Positions 26,106 to 35,981 of a DNA stretch of 64,000 nt are shown here, in pieces. Within the stretch, counting starts at the first letter, position 1. The number at the start of each line of letters is the position of its first letter. The translations under genes and the position numbers were made by a program. The stretch lies in assembly GCF_021190955.1 (NCBI RefSeq), contig NZ_JAIOAO010000010.1:1-64000 (forward strand). The letters are read 5' to 3'. The notes beneath the pieces are model-generated. The model saw nothing but the letters and a program-made list of their open reading frames with translations. It was not told where the DNA came from and did no database searches. This DNA is from Parachryseolinea silvisoli. Its GTDB lineage: Bacteria; Bacteroidota; Bacteroidia; Cytophagales; Cyclobacteriaceae.

Positions 26106-28916
26106 TCAATTCGTGCCTTCCGGCAGCAATACAAATTCAATCATGTTATCCGGGTTGAGGTACCGGGCGGCGGTTTTGCGAATGCTCCCGGCAGTCACGT
26201 TGGACAGGGCATCTTCGTAGGTCAGCACTTTATGCGTGCTCTCTCCTTCCTGGTATACATTGGTGAGGAAATTGTACCAGAACTCGTTGCTGTATTGCAT
26301 GGTCTGCCAGGTGCGCTTCCGGGCCGCCTGGTATTTCTGCACATCGTCGGCATTAGCGTCCATTTGCTGGAGTTTCAGTATCTCGTGGCGGGTGGCATTG
26401 ATCAGTTTGTTGACATTTGCCGGCGCGCATCCGAACGCTACGCTAACGGTATATGCCTGTGTCGGATATTTAGAATAGTTAATATCCACGGCAGGGCTAT
26501 ACACTCCCCCTTCGGTCTCGCGCAGGCGTTCGGTCAATCTCAGCAAAAGGATTTCTTTCAGCCCGTCCAGCTGGAGATTACTCTCCTGGCTGTAAGTATG
26601 GTCGCCGCTGAAGACCAACCGCACCGACGCCTTGTCTTCCTGCCCGGCGTAGATTTTCTTGCTGATCTTGCCACCCGGAACACGAATGCCCAGATCCACG
26701 GCAGCCTCCGTCCGCTGTGAGGCAGGCAGGCTTCCCAGGTAACGCACCAGGAGTTGCTGCACGGAGTCATTCTGAACGGAGCCTACGGCTACGAAGGTGA
26801 AGTCTGAAGCGTCCGCAAAACGTTCCTTATAAACTGCAAATACGTCGTCGAGCTTGATGGCGTGGAGTTTTTCCAACGAGAACGGCGTACGGCGGTAGTG
26901 GTGGTTGCCCAGCACAGACGCGATAGTATCGTTCAATATGGACTCCGGCAAATGTGTTTGGTTCGCCAGCGCAGACTCCTGCCGTTTCATAAACGACTGG
27001 AACAACACGCTGTCCCTGCGGGGCGCGGTTATATATTGATATATCAGTTGGAGCGTCGTCTCCAGGTCTCCCTTCGTGGTAGTGGCCTGAATTCCCTCCT
27101 GACGCTCGTCGATGAAGGGCATGACGCGGGCATTTTTTCCGCTGAGAAACTTCGGCAACTGCGACGCACTCAAGGGGCCTGCACCACTCGCGCCTACCAG
27201 CATGGCCGCGACGGAGGCGGAAGGAAAGGTGGTGTCGTTGTACAGCGACGTACCCCCGGGGCTGAAACCCTGGATCAGAATCTCGTCGTTGCGAAAGGTA
27301 GTAGGCTTCAGTATCAACCGTACACCGTTGCTGAGCTTCAGCTCGGTGATGCCGACGGCTTCGTCCCGGGTAGTGCTGAGGACGGTGCCACCGTCGGGCG
27401 GCGCGGTCATCAACGTCAACACATCGCTTTCGTCTTTCGTTGATTCCAATGAGGCGTCGGCAACCTGCGTGATCCAGCGGTTCACGGTTTCTTCGGCGGG
27501 CAGCGTCGCCTTCTCTTTTTCAGGGGCGGTAATGACGATGTCACGATCGGTACCGGCGAGGTATCGCCGAACAATAGCGTTTAGGTCTGCCGTTGTGATG
27601 CCGGGAAGCTGTTGCTGCGCAAACGTGCGTTGATAGGCTATGCCGGGACTGGCGGTGCCTTCCAGAAAATGTTTTACATAACCATCGACAAAGGCGTCAG
27701 ATGGTATTTTGTCACGCTCGCGGTATGCGTCCTCCACGGCAGCGTTATACCGGGCTTTCGCCCGTGTCAGTTCGCCCGTGGTAAACCCGAACCGCTGGAT
27801 GCGCACCAGCTCGGTATACATCGCCTTGAAACCCAACTCCAGCTGCCCCGGACGGGCTGCTACCGCAGCCGTGAGGGTGTTGACATTTTGAAACAATGGC
27901 GCGATGTTGCTTGTGGCCTGTAAGAATGGCGGATTCTCCTGCTTGGTCAGCTCCCCCAGACGCTCGGCCACGATGCTGTTAAACAGCGATAGTGCGATAC
28001 GCTCGCGAAGGTCCGACATTGTGCGCATGGCTGTTCCCGGATGTTTGTAGTACAGCTGCAGCAGGGTGTACGGTTGCTCTTTATCTGTCACAGTCAGAAA
28101 CTGTTTTTTGCCGGTCAACGGGATATTGTATTTGGGATGCTTTTTCGCGCGCTTGGGGTTCTTGAGGTCACCAAATAGTTTTTGTATGCGTTGCTCGGTG
28201 GCGACAACATCTATGTCGCCCACCACGATAAGCGCCTGCAGACCGGGACGATACCAGTCGTTGTAAAATGACACGATCTGCTCACGCGTAAAGTTATTCA
28301 CCACACTTTCGACGCCGATGGGCTGCCGGCTGGCATAGCGGGCGTGATTGAGCAACACCGGCAGGGTTTGTTCGCGGATGCGTTCTTTTACACCTTTACC
28401 CAGCCGCATCTCTTCGATTACCACGCCCCGCTCCTGGTCGAGGTCCTCCTGGTCTAGCAGCGCATCGTGCGCCCAGTCGCGCAGAATCTGAAAACCGTTG
28501 TCCAGTATTTGTGGATCATCGGTTGGCAACGGAAGTTTATACACCGTTTCGGTGAAACTGGTATAGGCATTCAGATCAGCACCGAACCGCACGCCGTTTT
28601 TCTGAAGGTAATCAATCAGTGCGTGCTTGGGAAAATGTTTTGTGCCGTTAAACGCCATGTGCTCCAGAAAGTGCGCAAGGCCGCGTTGGTTCTCCGCTTC
28701 CAGCACAGATCCTGCTTTTACCACCAAGTATAACTGCACCCGTTTTTCAGGTTCGACGTTGCGCTGGATGTAATACGTAAAGCCGTTGGCAAGCGTGCCT
28801 GTTTTGACGGCGGGATGAAGCGGGATGGTTTGGGGTTCCGTCTGGGCCGCGGCACCGAATGCCAATATCAGTAAAAGCAGCGGCAGGCATACCGCATCGG
28901 GAAATTTGTAATTCAT
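26106..28916 (-). CDS. M16-family (insulinase-like) zinc protease
   Basis: A 936-residue secreted protease with two M16 halves. The signal peptide ends at AFGAAAQ. The N-terminal half holds the zinc motif HFLEH (His82, Glu85, His86), with the third ligand probably in VIEEMRLGKG about 75 residues later. The C-terminal half is the catalytically silent copy. M16 proteases chew peptides inside a closed clam-shell chamber, so it should act on short or unfolded peptides in the periplasm. It is placed between SusCD and an ABC exporter on the same strand, separated from SusD by 97 bases containing a hairpin. The ATG at 28916 is chosen because it starts the signal peptide. Confidence 0.92.
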   Translation of the reverse strand: MNYKFPDAVCLPLLLLILAFGAAAQTEPQTIPLHPAVKTGTLANGFTYYIQRNVEPEKRVQLYLVVKAGSVLEAENQRGLAHFLEHMAFNGTKHFPKHALIDYLQKNGVRFGADLNAYTSFTETVYKLPLPTDDPQILDNGFQILRDWAHDALLDQEDLDQERGVVIEEMRLGKGVKERIREQTLPVLLNHARYASRQPIGVESVVNNFTREQIVSFYNDWYRPGLQALIVVGDIDVVATEQRIQKLFGDLKNPKRAKKHPKYNIPLTGKKQFLTVTDKEQPYTLLQLYYKHPGTAMRTMSDLRERIALSLFNSIVAERLGELTKQENPPFLQATSNIAPLFQNVNTLTAAVAARPGQLELGFKAMYTELVRIQRFGFTTGELTRAKARYNAAVEDAYRERDKIPSDAFVDGYVKHFLEGTASPGIAYQRTFAQQQLPGITTADLNAIVRRYLAGTDRDIVITAPEKEKATLPAEETVNRWITQVADASLESTKDESDVLTLMTAPPDGGTVLSTTRDEAVGITELKLSNGVRLILKPTTFRNDEILIQGFSPGGTSLYNDTTFPSASVAAMLVGASGAGPLSASQLPKFLSGKNARVMPFIDERQEGIQATTTKGDLETTLQLIYQYITAPRRDSVLFQSFMKRQESALANQTHLPESILNDTIASVLGNHHYRRTPFSLEKLHAIKLDDVFAVYKERFADASDFTFVAVGSVQNDSVQQLLVRYLGSLPASQRTEAAVDLGIRVPGGKISKKIYAGQEDKASVRLVFSGDHTYSQESNLQLDGLKEILLLRLTERLRETEGGVYSPAVDINYSKYPTQAYTVSVAFGCAPANVNKLINATRHEILKLQQMDANADDVQKYQAARKRTWQTMQYSNEFWYNFLTNVYQEGESTHKVLTYEDALSNVTAGSIRKTAARYLNPDNMIEFVLLPEGTN

Positions 28917-28959
28917 GTAAAGGTTGATTTGAAAAGAAAAGCAGAGACAGTCGCGAACG

Positions 28960-28992
28960 AGTCCCCACACCGGCTACGTCGGCGCGGGGACT
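28960..28992 (-). other. Hairpin between SusD and the M16 gene
   Basis: AGTCCCC (28960-28966) pairs with GGGGACT (28986-28992), with further pairing in the loop region. No T run follows, so it is not a standard terminator. It could set the ratio between SusCD and the downstream protease/ABC genes by partial termination or RNA protection. Confidence 0.45.
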
Positions 28993-29013
28993 GTATAAGA
29001 CTATCCGTTGCGA

Positions 29014-30411
29014 TTAGTACCCGGGATTGTTCGGTAACAACGCTGGGTTAGCGTCAACAGCCGCTTGCGGAATAGGCAGTAACGCGGCCGTTGATTCCCA
29101 GTCGGGTTTGATGGGATTCAGCGCGTCGTCGATCTTGCCTGTGCGCTTGAGGTCGAACCAGCGATGGCCCAGCTCCAGGAACAACTCCTTGCGACGCTCC
29201 TCTGCAATTTCGTCCAGCAATGCCGTTGCATCTGTGGTGCTGCTCTCCGTTAGCCCCGCGCGTGTGCGGATGGCGTTGAGGTCGGCCAGGGCGCTGGCGA
29301 TGTTCGTTCCGATGCGAGCACGTGCCTCCGCCCGAATGAGGTACTGTTCAGCCAACCGAAGAATGGTGGGGTATTCGCCGGCTGCGACTACAGTGGTCGA
29401 CGTCAGGTTTTTATACTTATATGGAATGTTATAGGTAACCCCCTCTTTGATCACCTGCGTTATCCATGCGTTGCGACGTGCGTCGTCCGGACCGAATGCA
29501 TCGATAAGGTCGTTAGAGAGGCCGAACGTTGCAGTGGTCGCGAAGGACGAGGGAATCAACACACTAGCTTCGTAGGTGTACAGATTGGTGCTGACTCCCC
29601 AACCCATAAACTGCATAATGGCTTCCTTGTTGTCGCGGCTGAATACGTCGGTGGCAAGGTTGCCCTGCGGCACGAGCGTATACAGGGCGGTCTGGTCAAT
29701 GACACTGGACGCGGCGGCCTCTGCGAGATCATCCGCCCCGGTATATAGGTATACACGGGCCAGCATTGCATCAGCGGCAGCCTTGTTCGGTACAACGCGA
29801 CTGCCTGTGGAGACAGCGTAATCCGCCGCCAGGTCTGCCCGCGCTTCTGTCAGGTCGCGAATGATCTGTTCATAGATTACGTCCGGGTTGGAGCGTGGCA
29901 AGATAGACGTTACGTTCACATCGGTTTCGAGTACCAGCGGAATGCGGCCAAATAAATTGACCAGGTGGAAGTAACAATAGGCCCGAAGAAATTTCGCCTC
30001 CGCCGTGATGCGCGTTGCCAGTGCCGGCGTAACGCTTCCCTGTGCCACTCCCTCAATCAGACTATTCGCCTTATAGATGGCGGCGTAATAATCTGAAAAC
30101 ATACCCGACACGTTTCCGTTGGACGGCAAATACGTGTTGGTGGCGAATTCGATGTACGTCGCCACCGTCTGATAGTACTCCAACTCATCCGCCGCCAGGG
30201 CCAGGTTGACCGTTAAGTTCTGCAATTGTGTCTGTGATTGCGAAAAGGTGCCGTACAATCCCGACAACGCCGACTTGGCGGTAGCGTCGGACTTGAATAC
30301 ATCCTCGGCCACCACCTGGTCCAACGGTGCCTCAATCTCGATCATATCCTCACACCCCACCAGCGCGGTGAAGCCTATCACGAAGTACAGTATGAATATT
30401 TTTTTGAACAT
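29014..30411 (-). CDS. SusD/RagB-family outer-membrane lipoprotein
   Basis: A 465-residue SusD-type binding lipoprotein. Lipobox VGC with Cys20, N-terminal 'EAPLDQVVAEDVF' followed by the TPR-like segment containing FLRAYCYFHLVNLFGRIPL, and C-terminal DLNAIRTRAGL and EERRKELFLELGHRWFDLKRTG signatures. It forms the lid of the SusC channel encoded 11 bases upstream. The length is at the short end for the family, similar to RagB-type peptide binders. The neighbouring M16 protease makes a peptide ligand plausible, but no ligand is visible from sequence. Confidence 0.93.
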   Translation of the reverse strand: MFKKIFILYFVIGFTALVGCEDMIEIEAPLDQVVAEDVFKSDATAKSALSGLYGTFSQSQTQLQNLTVNLALAADELEYYQTVATYIEFATNTYLPSNGNVSGMFSDYYAAIYKANSLIEGVAQGSVTPALATRITAEAKFLRAYCYFHLVNLFGRIPLVLETDVNVTSILPRSNPDVIYEQIIRDLTEARADLAADYAVSTGSRVVPNKAAADAMLARVYLYTGADDLAEAAASSVIDQTALYTLVPQGNLATDVFSRDNKEAIMQFMGWGVSTNLYTYEASVLIPSSFATTATFGLSNDLIDAFGPDDARRNAWITQVIKEGVTYNIPYKYKNLTSTTVVAAGEYPTILRLAEQYLIRAEARARIGTNIASALADLNAIRTRAGLTESSTTDATALLDEIAEERRKELFLELGHRWFDLKRTGKIDDALNPIKPDWESTAALLPIPQAAVDANPALLPNNPGY

Positions 30412-30422
30412 AAATGCAATGG

Positions 30423-33400
30423 TTAGAGAGTGAACTGGAGTCCGGCCGTGATGGTCCGCAGGGGCGGTGTGGCGACACCCTGTGATTCGGGATCAAACCC
30501 TTCGTAGGGTGTGATGGTCCACAGGTTCTGGCCCTGCACATATACACGGGCATTCCGTATCCGGGCGCGCGACAGCCAGGCCGACGGCAGGGTATACGAG
30601 ATGCTGGCGTTTTTCAGGCGGATGAACGAAGCGTCTACCAACGCCTGGTCGGAAGCTGCGTACCGGCCGTAGATCACTGCTGCCGGACGTGCCGTTGTTA
30701 CCAAGATGTCCTCATCGCCGAGTGCCAGGTAATCGCGGGTGATATCCACGGAGCCGTTGTAGGCCAGGTACGACGGCTGGTACGACGAGCTCAGTAGGCT
30801 AAGCCCGTTTTGTTTCACGAACTGGAAAGTAAAGTCCAACGACAGTCCCTTCCACGAAAGCGTGTTGGTTACGCCGCCGAAGAATTTCGGAGCCCGGGGG
30901 CCCATAAAGTAGTAGTCGCGGGCGTCATACGTTCCGTTGCCATCGCGATCTTCTACCGTCGGCATGCCCGTATCGGCGCTGATACCGGTGTAACGGTACA
31001 GCCGGAAATTATTGATGGACTCACCTTCCTTGTATGTACTTGCGTATGGCGAGGTCGCCAGACCTGGGTACGACACCAGCTTGTTGTGGTTACGGGAGTA
31101 GTTTACGGAGGTAGACCAGGTAAAATCTCCCTGCTTCACGATCGTGCTGGTGACGCCGATCTCCAACCCCGCGTTCTGCACGGTGGCCGGCAGGTTGGAC
31201 TGATAGGATGTAAAACCAGACTGTGCACTGATGGGATACGTCCGCAGCTGATTTTCGGTACGGTTGCGGTACAGGGCCGTGGTCAGAATTACCCGGTCGT
31301 TCAACAAGCCAATTTCCAGCGCGCCTTCGAGCTTACGGGTTTCCTCCCATTTAAACTCGTCGTTGGCGATGCGGTTCGGGGAAAGACCAGCCACACCGTT
31401 GTAGATGTATGAACCGGATTGATAGGTTTCAAGGTATTCGTAGTTGCTGATGTTGTCGCTGCCGACTATACCATAGCTGCCCCGCAGCTTGCCAAAAGTG
31501 AGCCAGGACAAACCAAGGTTTTTCAGGAAGCCCTCCTCAGAGAAAATCCAGGCGGCACCCACTGAGCCAAAATTTCCGAACTTATTCTTGGGCCCGAAGC
31601 GTGAAGAACCGTCGCGCCGGAAGCTGATGTTCGCCAGATACTTGTTGCGAATGTTGTAACCTACGCGCGCAAACACCGACGCATACTTGTACTGCTGTGA
31701 AGTGCTGTTAATACTTTTTGTCTGGGCAGCAGACAGATTCGTGATGAACTCGTCTGAAATAAAGTTGCTTGCCAGCACATAGAACGGTTGCTTGGAGTTC
31801 TGAAACTGCCAGGTACCTCCCACGAGCACATCGAGTTTTCCTTCCCAAATCTCTCTGGTATAGGTAAGCTGCGGCTCGACAATGTAATTGTGCGTGATGT
31901 TATATGAAAACGCCGATCGCGCCTGATTGGATGTCACCGCAGGATCCTGGGCCGCCATCGGCGTGAGTGCCATCTGGTCCATGTCCGTACGGCTGAAGCC
32001 GAGGGTGGTTTTTAAGTCGAGACCCGGCAACACGGTGTAGCGGATGTTCATGTTGCTGATCAGGTTCGTTGTTTTGTTTTCGTTGACACGCTTGAAGTTC
32101 GCCAATGGGTTGGCTGTTCCCAGCACAGCGCCAGTCCAATACAGGCTGCCGTCATCATTGTACAGCGGGAAGTTAGGTGCCAGCGTATAGGCAATCGATG
32201 TGAGGTCAAGCACACTGATATCGTTTTTGTCGCCGCTATAGATAACTGACAAGCCAACCTGCAACTTCTCATTGTCGGTGGTGTGAGCCGCGCTGAAGTT
32301 CACGGAACCGCGGTGATAGCCCTGATCCTGGGTAAAGACGTTGTTTTCTTTGTGGAATGTACCGCTGATGAAGAAGGTCGTGCGACGATCGCCGCCTGAC
32401 AGGCTCGCCGTTACATCGTGTGTCTTCGCGGCGTTACCGAGGAGGAGCTTCTGAAAATCGGTATATGCATTCTGGTCCCACACGGTGAGCTCAGGCGCAT
32501 TGGCTGCTGTTGGTACGGTGCCGGCGTTTGCCAGACCCAACGCGCGCAGGCGCAGGTATTCGGGTGTGCCCAGGGTTTCAACGAAGTGTGGCACCCGCGA
32601 AGTACCGGTGCTGGCATTAACCGTAAACTGAGTCTTGCCGGCACGGCCCTTTTTTGTGGTGATCAGCACGACACCGTTCGCCGCCCGCGAGCCATAAATG
32701 GCCGTGGCATCGGCGTCTTTCAATACATCGATACTTTCAATATCGGACGGGTTGATGCTGTTAAGCGGGTTGGTCTGCCCTTCGGCTGACGGTAACACAT
32801 ACCCCGAGGGATTGGTTGGCGTGAGCGTCTGGCTCTGCTGATTGATGGGCGTCGACATATAGGGGACGCCATCTACTATGTAGAGGGGTTGATTCCTGCC
32901 GGCCAGCGAGTTTTCCCCTCGTATCTGTACGCTAAAGCCGGCACCCGGTAAACCGTTAGCCTGGGTGACCGATACCCCCGCCAATCGCCCCTGCAACGCC
33001 TGTAGCACGTTGGTGACAGGCTGACTGGCAATCTCCGACGAACCGATCTGGGCTACCGAACCGGTGGCCAAACGGCGCGTGGTGGTACCGTAGCCGATGA
33101 CTACGACCTCGTCCAACGACTTCACGTTCAGCTCTAATGCTATATCGATCTGCGTCTTTCCGGCGGTCGCCGCTTCTATGGTCACAAAGCCAATAAATGA
33201 AAAGACTAACACGTCATTTTCTTCCACTTCCAAGGTATATTTTCCATCGCCATTCGTTACGGTACCGCGCGTGGTCCCTTTGATCATGACACTTACCCCC
33301 GGCAATGGCTGATTCGTTTCTTTGTCCAGCACCGTACCGGAAACGATTTGCGCCACCGGACCTTGCTCATCGCTTATTGACTCCTCACGCTCTAGCGGTT

Positions 33401-33800
33401 TCTTAAACACGATCACGCTTTCGTTTACCTTGCGGTAAGCAAGCGGTGTATTCTCCAGAATCAAGTCCAGGAATTCCTTCACCGACCGAGTAGACTTTTG
33501 CAGACTGATTCCGGTGTATGCGTTTACCTGCTGAGGCTGGTACGCAAACAATAGCCCGGTCTGCTTCTCGATCTTTTTAAACACATCTTTCAGCCGCTCG
33601 TCTTTGAGCTCAAGTGTAACCTGAATGTCTTCCAGACCCTGGCCCCTGCTGGCATTTGCCAGCAGTAACTGGAGACTAAGCACCGTCAGAAAAAGATAGA
33701 AGAGACTTACCCGCATGAGGAATTTTAATCTGGGATATTGCTGAAGAAAGCACGCACGCCCCCCTGCTGAACATGGTTGTTCAGTAAAGTTTAAATTCAT
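30423..33800 (-). CDS. SusC/RagA-family TonB-dependent transducer with STN domain
   Basis: A 1125-residue outer-membrane channel. Domains: signal peptide (about 29-52), STN domain (about 58-130, IQVTLELKDERLKDVFKKIEKQ...), carboxypeptidase-D-like domain (VSGTVLDKETNQPLPGVSVMIKG), plug with EVVVIGYG, and a barrel ending AGLQFTL. The STN domain is the part that contacts a FecR-type anti-sigma factor, and a FecR gene lies directly upstream. The start at 33800 is long before the hydrophobic segment; an ATG at 33716 would give a more standard signal peptide and cannot be excluded. It heads a block of five minus-strand genes. Confidence 0.93.
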   Translation of the reverse strand: MNLNFTEQPCSAGGRACFLQQYPRLKFLMRVSLFYLFLTVLSLQLLLANASRGQGLEDIQVTLELKDERLKDVFKKIEKQTGLLFAYQPQQVNAYTGISLQKSTRSVKEFLDLILENTPLAYRKVNESVIVFKKPLEREESISDEQGPVAQIVSGTVLDKETNQPLPGVSVMIKGTTRGTVTNGDGKYTLEVEENDVLVFSFIGFVTIEAATAGKTQIDIALELNVKSLDEVVVIGYGTTTRRLATGSVAQIGSSEIASQPVTNVLQALQGRLAGVSVTQANGLPGAGFSVQIRGENSLAGRNQPLYIVDGVPYMSTPINQQSQTLTPTNPSGYVLPSAEGQTNPLNSINPSDIESIDVLKDADATAIYGSRAANGVVLITTKKGRAGKTQFTVNASTGTSRVPHFVETLGTPEYLRLRALGLANAGTVPTAANAPELTVWDQNAYTDFQKLLLGNAAKTHDVTASLSGGDRRTTFFISGTFHKENNVFTQDQGYHRGSVNFSAAHTTDNEKLQVGLSVIYSGDKNDISVLDLTSIAYTLAPNFPLYNDDGSLYWTGAVLGTANPLANFKRVNENKTTNLISNMNIRYTVLPGLDLKTTLGFSRTDMDQMALTPMAAQDPAVTSNQARSAFSYNITHNYIVEPQLTYTREIWEGKLDVLVGGTWQFQNSKQPFYVLASNFISDEFITNLSAAQTKSINSTSQQYKYASVFARVGYNIRNKYLANISFRRDGSSRFGPKNKFGNFGSVGAAWIFSEEGFLKNLGLSWLTFGKLRGSYGIVGSDNISNYEYLETYQSGSYIYNGVAGLSPNRIANDEFKWEETRKLEGALEIGLLNDRVILTTALYRNRTENQLRTYPISAQSGFTSYQSNLPATVQNAGLEIGVTSTIVKQGDFTWSTSVNYSRNHNKLVSYPGLATSPYASTYKEGESINNFRLYRYTGISADTGMPTVEDRDGNGTYDARDYYFMGPRAPKFFGGVTNTLSWKGLSLDFTFQFVKQNGLSLLSSSYQPSYLAYNGSVDITRDYLALGDEDILVTTARPAAVIYGRYAASDQALVDASFIRLKNASISYTLPSAWLSRARIRNARVYVQGQNLWTITPYEGFDPESQGVATPPLRTITAGLQFTL

Positions 33801-33848
33801 AAATTGAATTGTTTTTAATGGTTACCCGATAATTATTAAAAGCACCCA

Positions 33849-33879
33849 ACCATCCGGGTCGTAACCGGGTGGTTTTTTT
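33849..33879 (-). promoter_or_regulatory. Leader hairpin before the second SusC operon
   Basis: ACCATCCGG (33849-33857) pairs with CCGGGTGGT (33865-33873) with one G-U pair, next to seven T residues (33873-33879). On the minus strand this is an A tract followed by a GC hairpin about 50-80 bases before the SusC start. A competing pair GGTTAC/GTAACC further along the leader could exclude it. Read on the plus strand it looks like a terminator, but no plus-strand gene precedes it for more than 13 kb. Confidence 0.45.
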
Positions 33880-33970
33880 GTGCATATACCTCAGCAGGGT
33901 TAACCGTCTTCCTGTGTTGTTGTAATGTGGTTCATAGGTTATGTATTAGGTAGTTTCTTCGGTGGTGTAT

Positions 33971-35008
33971 TTATTCGCAGCCAGCCCCGTGAATGGTGAG
34001 TAGTCTTCCTTCCTGTCTATAGGTGCCTTGCAAAACTCCCGTGATCACTGTCATTACCTGATCCAGGTCTTCACCGTTCAGAAACGTGGCACTGACGTGG
34101 CAATCTTTCAGTTTTTCATTGCTCAGGGTTATTGCCACGGCATAGTGTTCCTCGATCACCTCAATGGCCTCCGCCAGGCTTACGTCATCAAAAATGAGGT
34201 AGTCGCTTTTCCATTCAGTGGCTTTGGAAACGTTTATATTGATTTGCGAAAATGCGTGCGTGGTACGGTTCACAGCCACCTGTTGGTCGGGCGTAAGCGT
34301 GGCGTATGCCTGTTGTTCATCGCCTACCTGCACCTTACCCCGAGCCACGGTGACTTTAATATCTTTCTGATTGGGCCACGCCGACACGTTAAAAGCCGTA
34401 CCGAGTACTGTGGTAATAATCTTGCCCGTATGCACCCGGAACGGGCGCGACGGATCGTGTTGAATATCGAAGTAGCCTTCGCCGATAAGCTCTACTTCAC
34501 GCATCGCGGTGCCGAATGCATTCGTATATCGAAGCTCACTGCCTTCGTTCAGTAATACCGTACTGCCATCGGGCAGGTGTATAAACTGTTTGCCGGTATG
34601 AATAGTCGGTCCTTCCTCCTGCTTCGCCGCCATCGGCGTGGACGGCTGTTCTTCCTTCCGGATCAATAAGCCAATACCCAAAACCGCCAGAACGGTTACT
34701 ACAGCCGCCGCCGCGGAAAGCCAACGCCAACGTTTGCCTGGGGGTGACAGCGGCACGACAGCGGCCTCTTCACGCCCCGTCGCGATAATCGCTTCGCGGA
34801 TCGCCTGCGCACGTGTTGTCGCCATGTCTTCACCCGTCTCTTCCTGGAGCATCGCCATGATCTGTTCCCCGATAATATCATCATACGCCCCGCTGTGCAG
34901 CATGTCCATAAGCTCCTGCAGCTCTGCGGGAGTAGCGTGGTCGCCGAGATAACGCGCCAGCAGTGTATCAAATCGCTGGCCGGAAGGAGGTAGTGCAGAA
35001 CGTGACAT
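33971..35008 (-). CDS. FecR-family anti-sigma factor
   Basis: A 345-residue single-pass membrane protein. The cytoplasmic N-terminus (about 1-90) binds the sigma factor, a membrane helix lies at about 93-115, the periplasmic FecR domain covers about 135-230 (starting HTGKQFIHLPDGSTVLLNEGSEL), and a C-terminal DUF4974/STN-like domain (about 265-345) follows. The C-terminal domain should meet the STN domain of the SusC encoded 170 bases downstream. The ECF sigma gene lies 146 bases upstream on the same strand. This completes a cell-surface signalling trio. Confidence 0.93.
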   Translation of the reverse strand: MSRSALPPSGQRFDTLLARYLGDHATPAELQELMDMLHSGAYDDIIGEQIMAMLQEETGEDMATTRAQAIREAIIATGREEAAVVPLSPPGKRWRWLSAAAAVVTVLAVLGIGLLIRKEEQPSTPMAAKQEEGPTIHTGKQFIHLPDGSTVLLNEGSELRYTNAFGTAMREVELIGEGYFDIQHDPSRPFRVHTGKIITTVLGTAFNVSAWPNQKDIKVTVARGKVQVGDEQQAYATLTPDQQVAVNRTTHAFSQININVSKATEWKSDYLIFDDVSLAEAIEVIEEHYAVAITLSNEKLKDCHVSATFLNGEDLDQVMTVITGVLQGTYRQEGRLLTIHGAGCE

Positions 35009-35154
35009 TATATAATACTTTATTAAGCGACGTTGTTAAAATTTTAATCCGGGAAAAATCCATTCCCTGGATTATTATACCTAAGACGAATGGGAAGCAA
35101 GAAGGGAGTAGCGGTGTCTGAAAAATATTCTCAGACCCTAAAACTGAAGATTTT

Positions 35155-35739
35155 TTAAAAGAGGAATGGCAATGCTACCACCATGCCCAAATGTGGCCGC
35201 AGGTGGTTGCGAATCGATTGCAGGGCCTTGGCCATGTGGGTTTTTACCGTGAGCCGCGAAATATTGAGTTGCGCGGCAATAGCCTCGTGGCTAAGGCCCT
35301 CGACTTTGGCCAGCCGAAACACCTGCTGTTGCTGAGGGGGCAGTAATGAAACCGCCTCCTGTAATAACTCCGTATATTGCGATTCCAGCAGCGGCTCATC
35401 GGAGGCGCTCCCGATCATATCCATGCCTACTGCCATGCGCCTGGCCTCTCCGGCCTCGTAGGCCTGCTTGCGTAGCATATCAAGTGTGAGGTTGCGAGCC
35501 ATGGTGAATAAATACGCATCAAGCTTCTCAATCTCGCAGGCAGTCGCGCGACGCATCCAAAGCTTCATAAACACCTCTTGTACAATTTCTTCGGCGAGCT
35601 CGGGAGACTTCAGAAACTGCCGGGCGGTTTTGTAAATACGCGGACGATAACGATCAAAAATCTGCACAAAGGCGAACTCGCTCCCACCCTCCAGCAGGGT
35701 CAGAATATTCCGTTCATTGTATATCGCAGTCGCGCGCAT
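35155..35739 (-). CDS. ECF RNA polymerase sigma factor (FecI-like)
   Basis: A 194-residue ECF sigma factor with region 2 (about 18-90, FDRYRPRIYKTARQFLKSPELAEEIVQEVFMKLW) and region 4 (about 125-185, LLPPQQQQVFRLAKVEGLSHEAIAAQLNIS with HTH). It should direct polymerase to the SusC operon at 33.8 kb when released by the FecR protein. The ATG at 35739 is chosen over an upstream TTG. The gap 35746-35981 upstream holds its promoter; I see no other feature there. Confidence 0.93.
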   Translation of the reverse strand: MRATAIYNERNILTLLEGGSEFAFVQIFDRYRPRIYKTARQFLKSPELAEEIVQEVFMKLWMRRATACEIEKLDAYLFTMARNLTLDMLRKQAYEAGEARRMAVGMDMIGSASDEPLLESQYTELLQEAVSLLPPQQQQVFRLAKVEGLSHEAIAAQLNISRLTVKTHMAKALQSIRNHLRPHLGMVVALPFLF

Positions 35740-35981
35740 TTCCAAGTCTCTTTACAGGTTTAAGGATGATTTCCACGCTAACGAGAAAAAAGTATAACAA
35801 AAACATAACCCGTAACAAACTAATAATTTATATAGAAAGGTAAGAAAGCCGTTATGTAAAACAAAACCAAAGTCAACATTACGCGCGCCAGCACGGAATT
35901 CCTGCAATCGTAGTTTCTCTATATTCTCTTTGATTTCCCGGGCATTTGCGGTTTGATTCCTGGCAGGTCGCTAAATTAAGC

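Noticed and set aside
33849-33879. Plus-strand terminator for a gene
   Set aside because: No plus-strand gene lies to the left for more than 13 kb, so the hairpin is more likely a leader element of the minus-strand SusC operon.
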